Source of the DNA: Bacteroidota bacterium
GTDB taxonomy: Bacteria; Bacteroidota; Bacteroidia; Sphingobacteriales; Sphingobacteriaceae
Direction: 5' to 3'
Length of the DNA stretch: 64,000 nt
Assembly (NCBI GenBank): GCA_026224775.1
Contig: JAMFRP010000018.1
Span: forward strand, 1 to 64,000
The position numbers and the translations under genes were made by a program. Shown piece after piece: positions 57,578 through 64,000 of the stretch. Under the pieces are notes generated by a model. That model was not told where the DNA came from. It worked only from the letters and a program-made list of their open reading frames with translations, and ran no database searches. Each line of letters starts with the position of its first letter. The stretch's first letter is position 1.

Positions 57578-59209
57578 ATGAACAAAATGGTTAGTTGGTT
57601 TTTTGCTGTTTCACTGCTTTTAGTTGCCGCCTGTAATACTAATAGTAGCGATGATCATAAAACTATTTTCAATATTAACCTTGATGATGGCCTTACATCA
57701 CTCGACCCCGCTTTTGCGCGTAACCAAAATGCCATTTGGATGGATAACCAGCTTTATAACGGGCTGATACAGTTGGATGATAACCTAAAGGTGAAACCAT
57801 GTATTGCCAAAAGCTGGGAAATAAGCGCAGATGGACTACAATATATTTTTCATTTAAGGAATGATGTGTTTTTTCAGGATGATGATCAATTTAAAAATAG
57901 AATTGGGCGAAAGGTTATGGCAGCCGACTTTGTTTACAGTTTTGGGCGATTAATAGATGCTAAAGTAGGTTCATCGGGCTCGTGGATATTTAGCGATAAG
58001 GTTGCTGGGGTGCAAAGCTTTGTGGCGTTGAACGATAGTACTTTCAGTATGCAATTAAAACAACCATTCCCACCTATGCTGAGTTTGCTGAGTTCGGCAT
58101 ATTGCTCGGTAGTGCCGCATGAGGTTGTTGATTTTTATGGGAAAGATTTCAGGAGCCATCCTGTTGGTACCGGACCGTTTAAATTTAAGTACTGGAAAGA
58201 GGGTGAGGTTTTGGTATTATTGAAAAATGAGAAATATTGGGAAAGGGATAGCACCAAAAACCGTTTGCCCTATTTGGATGCGGTGCGGGCCAGCTTTATA
58301 CCCGATAAGCAAACCGCCTTTATGGCTTTCATCAAAAAGGATCTCGATTTTTTTAACGGGATTAATGGTAGCTACCGCGATGATATTCTGACAAAAAGCG
58401 GCCACATCACCCAGAAATACAAAGGCAAGTTTATTATGGTTACCCACCCATATTTAAACACGGAATATTTAGGGATGATGGTAGATACAAATCTGGCTAT
58501 ATTAAAGCATTCGCCGTTAAGGTTTTTGAAGATACGGCAGGCCATTAATTATGCTATCGACAGGCAGAGCATGATAAAATATTTGCGCAATAGCATGTGT
58601 ACGCCGGGCAATGCCGGGTTTATACCTAAAGGCATGCCTGGTTTTGATGATAAAAAGGTTACAGGCTATAATTATAATCCTGAAAAAGCACGGGCTTTAC
58701 TTGCCGAAGCAGGTTTCCACGATGGTAGGGGCTTACCCGAAATTACGCTAACCACAGTAAGCAGCTACCGCGACCTGATAGAGTATATACAAGGTGAGCT
58801 TAATCAGATAGGAATTAAAACCCGAGTGGAAGTAATGGAAGGCGCCAGCCTGCGGGAGTTGATCGCTAAAAATGGTGTTAACTTTTTCCGTGCATCATGG
58901 AATGCTGATTATCCGGATGGTGAAAATTATTTATCGGTTTTTTATTCGAAGAATAGAGCGCCTATCGGCCCTAATTATACCGTATTTAGCAATAAACAAT
59001 TTGATGTGTTATATAACCGAAGTTATCTCGAAAAAAATGATAGCGCCCGTTATGCGCTTTACCAGCAAATGGATAATTTAATGATGCAGCAATCGCCGGT
59101 GGTGGTTTTGTATTATGATAATTTGGTAAACCTTTATCAGAATAATATCAGCGGCTACCGTGTTAACGGTATGAATCTGCTGACGTTGAAATATATTAGA
59201 AAAAAATGA
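57578..59209 (+). CDS. Extracellular/periplasmic solute-binding lipoprotein (SBP_bac_5, peptide ABC transporter type)
   Basis: The 543-residue lipoprotein (MNKMVSWFFAVSLLLVAACN, lipobox VAAC) matches the DppA/OppA family: GLTSLDPAFARNQNAIWMDNQLYNGLIQLDD, KPCIAKSWEISADGLQYIFHLRNDVFFQDD, AADFVYSFGRL and YNYNPEKARALLAEAGFHDG. It binds peptides or nickel-like ligands for an ABC importer, but no permease or ATPase genes lie beside it, so its partner is elsewhere. It appears monocistronic; the M61 peptidase gene follows after 93 bp, on the same strand. Confidence 0.92.
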   Translation: MNKMVSWFFAVSLLLVAACNTNSSDDHKTIFNINLDDGLTSLDPAFARNQNAIWMDNQLYNGLIQLDDNLKVKPCIAKSWEISADGLQYIFHLRNDVFFQDDDQFKNRIGRKVMAADFVYSFGRLIDAKVGSSGSWIFSDKVAGVQSFVALNDSTFSMQLKQPFPPMLSLLSSAYCSVVPHEVVDFYGKDFRSHPVGTGPFKFKYWKEGEVLVLLKNEKYWERDSTKNRLPYLDAVRASFIPDKQTAFMAFIKKDLDFFNGINGSYRDDILTKSGHITQKYKGKFIMVTHPYLNTEYLGMMVDTNLAILKHSPLRFLKIRQAINYAIDRQSMIKYLRNSMCTPGNAGFIPKGMPGFDDKKVTGYNYNPEKARALLAEAGFHDGRGLPEITLTTVSSYRDLIEYIQGELNQIGIKTRVEVMEGASLRELIAKNGVNFFRASWNADYPDGENYLSVFYSKNRAPIGPNYTVFSNKQFDVLYNRSYLEKNDSARYALYQQMDNLMMQQSPVVVLYYDNLVNLYQNNISGYRVNGMNLLTLKYIRKK

Positions 59210-59302
59210 TTAGACTGGTTGTTGACCAGATCACATCTGTAATAAAATTGATAGCTTCGGTTTAGTGATTTTATATTAATTTCAGCTTTCTTTTAACTGA
59301 AC

Positions 59303-61171
59303 ATGAAAAAGCTGATTTTAATACTCCTCGCAACTGTATTTGCCGCCGGTAGTTTTGCTCAAACTGCCATAAAACCGATATTTTACTCTATATCATTCCC
59401 CAATGCAGCCCACCACGAGGCTGAAATTGTGATGACCCTGCCACAAACTACTGATGGCCCTATAAAGTTCAGGATGAGCCGTTCGTCAGCCGGGCGGTAT
59501 GCAACCTCTGAGTTCGGGAAAAATATCTATAATGTTAAGGCTACGGATGTTGATGGGAATGCGCTTGACCTACTACAAGTTGAAGGCGATTTATATGAAT
59601 TAAAAGTTCACCCGGAAATAGTAAAAGTAAGCTATACCCTTTTTGCCGATTGGACAGACGGCACTTATGCCTGTATCGACCCGAGCCATGCGCACTTAAA
59701 TTTCCCCGCTGTTTTTCTGTGGACAGTAGGCCAGGATGCCCGCCCGATAAAAGTTGAATTTAATGATTTGGATACTTATGGCTGGAAAGTGGCTACGCAA
59801 TTGCCGCATGTTGGCGATAATATTTACTCGGCACCAAACCTGCAATATTTGTTTGACAGCCCTACCGAGCTTTCCAACTTTAAAGAAACCAGCTGGCCCG
59901 TTGTAAATACTGACGGCAAAACAGAAAAAATAAACTTGGTAGCACACTCCGATGATAGCCAGGAAACGATAGACAACTTTGGTAAGATGGTACAAAAGGT
60001 TGTGCTGGAAGAAAAAGCCGTTTATGGCGAGCTGCCTTCATATGACTATGGCGAGTACACTTTTTTAGATGATGTATACCCGTCAAATTCCGGCGATGGC
60101 ATGGAGCACCGTAACTCCACCTGTATTGTGGAAACAGACAAGCAAATAGCGGGCAACGAAGTTGAGGAACTAAGCACATTCGCGCACGAATATTTTCATA
60201 GCTGGAATGTGAAGCGCATCCGCCCAAAATCATTAGAACCATTTGATTTTTCACATGCCAACATGAGCAGCGAACTTTGGTTTGCCGAAGGTTTTACCCA
60301 ATACTATGGTGAAATGCTATTGGTGCGTTCAGGCTTTCATAGTGTTGATGATTATACACAAACCTTATCGGGCTTAATTAACTCTGTATTAAACTCACCG
60401 GCAGCTGCCAAATATCCGCAGACACAAATGAGCCGTTACGCGGTATATGCTGATAACGGGGTATCGATAGATCCGGTTAATAGTAACAATACTTTTTTTT
60501 CGTATTACTATTATGGCGGTGCTACAGCAGTAGCGCTCGACCTACGTTTACGCAGCGAGTTTAACCTGACGCTCGACGATTATATGAAAGCTGTTTGGCT
60601 TGCTGTGGGCAAGGTGCAAAGGCCTTATACCATTCCCGATCTGCAAAAAATATTGGGCAAACTTACCAACCCTAAGTTTGCCGATGACTTTTTTACCCGT
60701 TACATCTACGGAGTAGAAAAAAACAACTATGAAGCATTACTAGCTAAAGCGGGTTTAATATTACGAAAAGCGGATCCGGGTAAAGCATGGGCTGGTCCGC
60801 TGGGTTATGGATATGGCCGAAGAAGGGCAGGTGCAGCAAATGTAACAGCTACTGAAGGACTTGCATTGCAGTCGACAACTTTGGCTGGCTCACCTATTTA
60901 TAAAGCAGGTTTAGATGCAGGTGATATTATTTTGAAAGCAGATGGTAAAGTGATTACCGATGCAAAATCATTTAATGATATTGTCGCCTCCAAAAACATT
61001 GGTGATAAAATAGTGGTTGATTATAAAAACCGTACCGGTGCGCATACCGCTATGGTAACTTTAGAAGAAAACCCATATTTTGAAGTGGTTACTTTTGAAA
61101 AAGCGGGCAAAACATTAACCAAAGAACAACAGGACTTCCGCAATAGCTGGTTATCCTCAAAAGTTAAATAA
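59303..61171 (+). CDS. M61-family glycyl aminopeptidase with PDZ domain
   Basis: The 622-residue exported enzyme (MKKLILILLATVFAAGSFAQ) has the M61 N-terminal beta domain, the zinc site HEYFH at residues 295-299 followed by SWNVKRIRPKSLEPFDF, the downstream Glu in SELWFAEGFTQYYGEML, and a C-terminal PDZ domain (SPIYKAGLDAGDIILKADGKVI). It releases N-terminal Gly or other small residues. It may process peptides for the solute-binding protein encoded upstream. Its stop overlaps the ATG of the NadR-like gene by 1 bp, so they are coupled. Confidence 0.93.
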   Translation: MKKLILILLATVFAAGSFAQTAIKPIFYSISFPNAAHHEAEIVMTLPQTTDGPIKFRMSRSSAGRYATSEFGKNIYNVKATDVDGNALDLLQVEGDLYELKVHPEIVKVSYTLFADWTDGTYACIDPSHAHLNFPAVFLWTVGQDARPIKVEFNDLDTYGWKVATQLPHVGDNIYSAPNLQYLFDSPTELSNFKETSWPVVNTDGKTEKINLVAHSDDSQETIDNFGKMVQKVVLEEKAVYGELPSYDYGEYTFLDDVYPSNSGDGMEHRNSTCIVETDKQIAGNEVEELSTFAHEYFHSWNVKRIRPKSLEPFDFSHANMSSELWFAEGFTQYYGEMLLVRSGFHSVDDYTQTLSGLINSVLNSPAAAKYPQTQMSRYAVYADNGVSIDPVNSNNTFFSYYYYGGATAVALDLRLRSEFNLTLDDYMKAVWLAVGKVQRPYTIPDLQKILGKLTNPKFADDFFTRYIYGVEKNNYEALLAKAGLILRKADPGKAWAGPLGYGYGRRRAGAANVTATEGLALQSTTLAGSPIYKAGLDAGDIILKADGKVITDAKSFNDIVASKNIGDKIVVDYKNRTGAHTAMVTLEENPYFEVVTFEKAGKTLTKEQQDFRNSWLSSKVK

Positions 61172-61689
61172 TGGCTATACCAAAAATTGCTATTGTCGGG
61201 CCGGAGTCGACGGGAAAATCAACCATGTCGGCTTATTTGGCGAAGTATTATAATACTATCTGGGTGCCTGAGTACGCCCGTGATTATTGCGCCAAGCTAA
61301 CCCAGCCTTGCACCTGGCAGGATGAACGCAACATGTTTTATGGTCAGCTGGATTTGGAAGCCGCTATGCTGCCGCTGGCCAATGGGTTGCTTATTTGCGA
61401 TACCACGTTTATTACCGTAAAAATCTGGAGCGATTATACTTTTGGCCGTACTCCACAGGAAGTTTTAGACGAATTACCAAAACATCCATATGATCTTTAC
61501 CTGCTATTAGATATTGACTTGCCCTGGGAAGAAGACCCATTGCGCGATTTCCCGCATATGCGTGAGCACTTTATGGGCGTTTGGTTGAAAGAACTGCATG
61601 CTTTGAATGCCCGCTATGTGTTGATCTCCGGAACGGGCGATGACCGGTATGAAAATGCGGTTAAGGCTATTGATGGGTTTTTAGGGTAG
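61171..61689 (+). CDS. NadR-like ribosylnicotinamide kinase (AAA-type P-loop)
   Basis: The 172-residue protein matches the kinase half of NadR: GPESTGKSTMSAYLAKYYNT (P-loop at 9-16), WVPEYARDY, LLICDTTFITVKIWSDYTFG and YLLLDIDLPWEEDPLRDFPHMRE. It phosphorylates nicotinamide riboside to NMN, and the NMN adenylyltransferase half of the three-domain E. coli NadR is absent. PnuC (25124-25753) imports its substrate. It overlaps the M61 gene by 1 bp. Confidence 0.88.
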   Translation: MAIPKIAIVGPESTGKSTMSAYLAKYYNTIWVPEYARDYCAKLTQPCTWQDERNMFYGQLDLEAAMLPLANGLLICDTTFITVKIWSDYTFGRTPQEVLDELPKHPYDLYLLLDIDLPWEEDPLRDFPHMREHFMGVWLKELHALNARYVLISGTGDDRYENAVKAIDGFLG

Positions 61690-61695
61690 CGCGGG

Positions 61696-61758
61696 CTACT
61701 CACCCCGACAGCGCTTCGCTGGTAGATCCTCTCTTTGGCTGCGGCGGAAAGAGGGTAA
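61696..61758. repeat. Dispersed intergenic repeat, family A copy 3
   Basis: The sequence follows the same block order as the copies at 27469 and 56597: CTACTCACCCCGACAGCGC, TTCGCTGGTAGATCCTCTC, GGCTGCGGCGGAAAGAGGG. It lies 6 bp after the NadR-like stop. Together with the inverted copy at 61801-61856 it can form a very long hairpin. Confidence 0.88.
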
Positions 61759-61800
61759 AAAAAGTATTAATTTGGTTTTTCTAATACTGTATTTTCTTTC

Positions 61801-61856
61801 CCTCTTTCCGCGCAGCGAAGAGGGGAAGATCAAGCGGCTTAGCGATGATCGGGTGA
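61801..61856. repeat. Dispersed intergenic repeat, family A copy 4 (inverted)
   Basis: The reverse complement begins GTCACCCGATCATCGC, continues GCCGCTTGATCTTCCCC and ends TTCGCTGCGCGGAAAGAGG, the same order as the other three copies. It faces copy 3 across 42 bp, so the pair is arranged head-to-head. It lies in the 216-bp gap between the convergent NadR-like and folP genes. Confidence 0.85.
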
Positions 61857-61905
61857 CTGCCCCCGCTTACTAATTCACCGACGACCCAACCCTCATGAGG
61901 GTGAA

Positions 61906-62757
61906 TTACCTACACAACTCCCAAATCTTAACCACCTCAACAGCCTCTTTAACATCATGCACTCTTAAAATATCAGCGCCTTTTGTCAGCGCTATGGCAT
62001 TCAGCGCCGTTGTACCATTCAATGCTTCCTCCGCCGTTACGCCCAGTTCATTATAGATCATCCGCTTGCGCGATACACCCACCAAAACCGGCAACTGTAG
62101 CACATTAAAATCCTGTAAACGCTTCATCAGCGTATAGCTATGTTCTGCTTTCTTGGCGAAACCAAAACCGGGGTCTATGATCACATCCTTCACCCCCAGT
62201 TGTTTCAGCTGATGATACTTCTTCACAAAATAATCAAACACCTCATCAAACACATCCGCATACTCCGCCTGCTGAACCATGTTTTGCGGTGTACCTTTCA
62301 TGTGCATTAAAATATATGGAACCTGCAACTTGGCAATGGTCGCAAACATGCCGCTATCCAATTCCCCGCCCGAAATATCATTAATAATATGCGCCCCGGC
62401 GCTAACAGCCGCCTCCGCAACCGAAGCCCGAAAGGTATCTATCGATAAAACCGCATCCGGGTAAACGGTCAAAATAGTCTCAACAGCAGGCAAAAGCCTA
62501 TCCATTTCTTCCTGTGCCGATATATCCGCAGCGCCCGGGCGCGAGGAGTATGCACCCAGGTCTAAAAAAGTGGCGCCATCCGCCAGCATCTTGCCCGCCT
62601 GCTCCAATACGGCATCAACATTCTGTTTGCGGCTGCCCGCGAAAAAAGAATCTGGCGTCAGGTTAATTATCCCCATTACTTTGGGGCGGCTTAAATCTAT
62701 CAATTTACCGCCCGCGTTTAGGGTAACCTTTTTATGAAAAAACGTATCTTTAGCCAC
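61906..62757 (-). CDS. folP: Dihydropteroate synthase
   Basis: The 283-residue enzyme joins dihydropterin pyrophosphate to p-aminobenzoate in folate synthesis. Signatures are GIINLTPDSFFAGSRKQ, FLDLGAYSSRPGA, LSIDTFRASVAEAAV, HIINDISGG, MHMKGTPQNM, DPGFGFAKKAEHSY and GVSRKRMI. It is divergent from the DUF1599 gene, an arrangement common in Bacteroidota. Confidence 0.96.
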   Translation of the reverse strand: MAKDTFFHKKVTLNAGGKLIDLSRPKVMGIINLTPDSFFAGSRKQNVDAVLEQAGKMLADGATFLDLGAYSSRPGAADISAQEEMDRLLPAVETILTVYPDAVLSIDTFRASVAEAAVSAGAHIINDISGGELDSGMFATIAKLQVPYILMHMKGTPQNMVQQAEYADVFDEVFDYFVKKYHQLKQLGVKDVIIDPGFGFAKKAEHSYTLMKRLQDFNVLQLPVLVGVSRKRMIYNELGVTAEEALNGTTALNAIALTKGADILRVHDVKEAVEVVKIWELCR

Positions 62758-62829
62758 AGATTTTTTTGTTGTAAAGGTAAAACATCTTTATAAATTAACA
62801 GCGGCAACAAACCCACATATTACAATACT

Positions 62830-63372
62830 TTGAGCAATACATCTATAGAGTACGACGCGGTAATAAATACCTGTAAGGGGCTTTTCATTAAAAAAACCCA
62901 CGACTACGGCACGGCATGGCGCATCCTTCGCCCTGAATCCATAACCGACCAGATTTTTATCAAAGCGCAGCGTATCCGCACCCTCGAAGAAAAAAAAGTA
63001 TCCAAGGTTGATGAAGACATCACCAGCGAATACATTGGCATCGTAAACTATTGTGTTATCGCCATGATGCAGCTGGAATCAACTGCCGAGACGCCTTTAG
63101 AAATACCGGCAGAACAGGCAGGTGCCCTGTTTGATGCGAAAGTGAAGGAAACCAAGGAACTTATGTCGGCCAAAAACCATGATTACGGCGAGGCCTGGCG
63201 CGATATGCGCATCAGCTCCTTAACCGATCTGATTTTGATGAAACTGCTGCGTGTAAAGCAAATTGAAGATAATAAAGGCCAAACCCTCGCATCCGAAGGC
63301 ATAAAAGCCAATTATCAGGACATGCTAAACTATGCTGTTTTTGCGTTAATAAAACTTACACCGGCTCCTTAA
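62830..63372 (+). CDS. DUF1599 domain protein (duplicated domain)
   Basis: The 180-residue protein contains two copies of a roughly 75-residue domain with matching motifs: KKTHDYGTAWRILRPESITDQIFIKAQRIRTLEEKK and AKNHDYGEAWRDMRISSLTDLILMKLLRVKQIEDNK. This is DUF1599, of unknown function, and typically adjacent to folP in Bacteroidota. The start is a TTG at 62830 (MSNTSIEYDAV); no upstream ATG exists and no downstream ATG keeps the first domain intact. It is followed 18 bp later by the BT_3928-like gene. Confidence 0.85.
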   Translation: MSNTSIEYDAVINTCKGLFIKKTHDYGTAWRILRPESITDQIFIKAQRIRTLEEKKVSKVDEDITSEYIGIVNYCVIAMMQLESTAETPLEIPAEQAGALFDAKVKETKELMSAKNHDYGEAWRDMRISSLTDLILMKLLRVKQIEDNKGQTLASEGIKANYQDMLNYAVFALIKLTPAP

Positions 63373-63390
63373 TAATATAGGCACAATATC

Positions 63391-64000
63391 ATGGCAAAAA
63401 CTAAATCGGGCAGTAATTCTTCAATCATCTGGGTATCGCGCATATTTGTAGGGCTACTGTTTATTTTTTCGGGGTTGATAAAGGCTAACGACCCGCTTGG
63501 TTTTTCCTATAAACTGGAAGAGTACTTCGAGGTTTTCCATATCACTTTTTTAAATGACCTTGCCCTTAGCCTTGCCATTGTTCTATGTGCATTGGAAATG
63601 ATATTGGGTTTTGCCTTATTAATCGGCGTCCGCGCCAAACAAGTAGCCTGGGGATTGCTATTGCTGATTATTTTCTTTGCCTTTTTAACGTTCTATTCTG
63701 CTGCATTTAAAGTGGTAACTACTTGCGGCTGTTTTGGCGATGCGATTGTGCTAACCCCGTGGCAGTCGTTCAGCAAGGATCTGGTTTTATTACTGCTGAT
63801 CATTGTCCTATTCCGCAACCGCGACAGTATCAACCCGCTATTCAAACCCAAGACAGGCGATTCTGCGTTAATGATAGCCACCGTTGTTGCTTTAGGCGTT
63901 GGATTTTACACCTACAATTATTTGCCGGTACTGGATTTTCTGCCCTATAAAGTTGGCGTTAACATCCCCGATGAGATGAGGATCCCACCCGGTGCCCCAA
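63391..64000 (+). CDS. BT_3928-like DoxX/MauE-type membrane protein, 3'-truncated
   Basis: The ORF from ATG 63391 runs past the window end. The visible 203 residues show several membrane spans (IWVSRIFVGLLFIFSGLIKANDPLGFSYKLEEYF, VLCALEMILGFALLIGV, LLLLIIFFAFLTFYSAAF) and the CGCFGDAI motif typical of this MauE/DoxX-like family. The DoxX start motif SGLIKANDPLGFSYKLEEYF is characteristic. It follows DUF1599 by 18 bp, so the two are cotranscribed. Function is unknown, possibly electron or thiol transfer at the membrane. Confidence 0.88.
   Translation, partial: MAKTKSGSNSSIIWVSRIFVGLLFIFSGLIKANDPLGFSYKLEEYFEVFHITFLNDLALSLAIVLCALEMILGFALLIGVRAKQVAWGLLLLIIFFAFLTFYSAAFKVVTTCGCFGDAIVLTPWQSFSKDLVLLLLIIVLFRNRDSINPLFKPKTGDSALMIATVVALGVGFYTYNYLPVLDFLPYKVGVNIPDEMRIPPGAP

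Noticed and set aside
1..64000. tRNA and rRNA genes, IS elements, prophage genes, integrases
   Set aside because: No TpsiC-like arm, rRNA-conserved segment, transposase, integrase or phage structural motif was seen on reading.

Overview
The window comes from a Bacteroidota chromosome, most likely family Sphingobacteriaceae (Mucilaginibacter/Pedobacter-like). The pointers are a type IX secretion (T9SS) PorP/SprF protein with a PorE-like OmpA protein and a giant substrate carrying the gliding-motility-associated C-terminal domain, promoter -7 boxes of the TAnnTTTG type, few Shine-Dalgarno sequences, and the folP / DUF1599 / BT_3928-type DoxX order at the right end. The genus is an inference. 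I saw no rRNA, tRNA, IS element, prophage or CRISPR.

Layout. 1-1.3 kb: 3' end of a collagen-like (Gly-X-Y) surface protein. 1.4-5.3 kb: lipocalin, two hot-dog-fold proteins and a FabG-type reductase (an aryl-polyene-like fatty-acid mini-cluster without a ketosynthase), then a divergent CPA2 antiporter and AcpS. 5.3-6.5 kb: HxlR regulator and azoreductase around a perfect 34-bp palindrome. 6.5-18.9 kb: a minus-strand T9SS operon of a roughly 2,980-residue adhesin, PorP/SprF, a PorE-like protein and a small HTH-like protein. 19.2-25.0 kb: the accessory part, with a small unknown protein, a membrane protein, a histidine kinase/response regulator pair, a 90-residue unknown and an 852-residue STAND/NACHT-type P-loop protein. 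GTTCA-type direct repeats occur both in the divergent promoter region of the adhesin and before the NACHT gene.

25.1-43.3 kb is mostly housekeeping: PnuC, acyl-CoA dehydrogenase, TlpA-like protein, a GH3-C/beta-lactamase protein, amidohydrolase, MutL, two tandem rhomboids, an EEP phosphatase/nuclease, CysS, MoxR, a SurA-like PPIase and RdgB. 43.3-51 kb: OprB-like porin, MgtA-type P-type ATPase, Fur-family regulator, HD hydrolase, XRE regulator and TilS. 51-64 kb: OstA/LptA-like protein, a 58-residue His-containing ORF, cytidine deaminase, topoisomerase IV subunit B, a peptide-binding lipoprotein, M61 peptidase, NadR-like kinase, FolP, DUF1599 and a BT_3928-like membrane protein.

The intergenic regions are rich in short palindromic repeats of at least four families, at 25.05, 27.5, 37.0, 42.7, 54.5, 56.5, 56.6 and 61.7-61.9 kb. 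The regions most worth follow-up are the adhesin operon with its five-fold repeated unnamed module, the neighbouring signalling/NACHT block, and the MutL whose nuclease motifs look degenerate.
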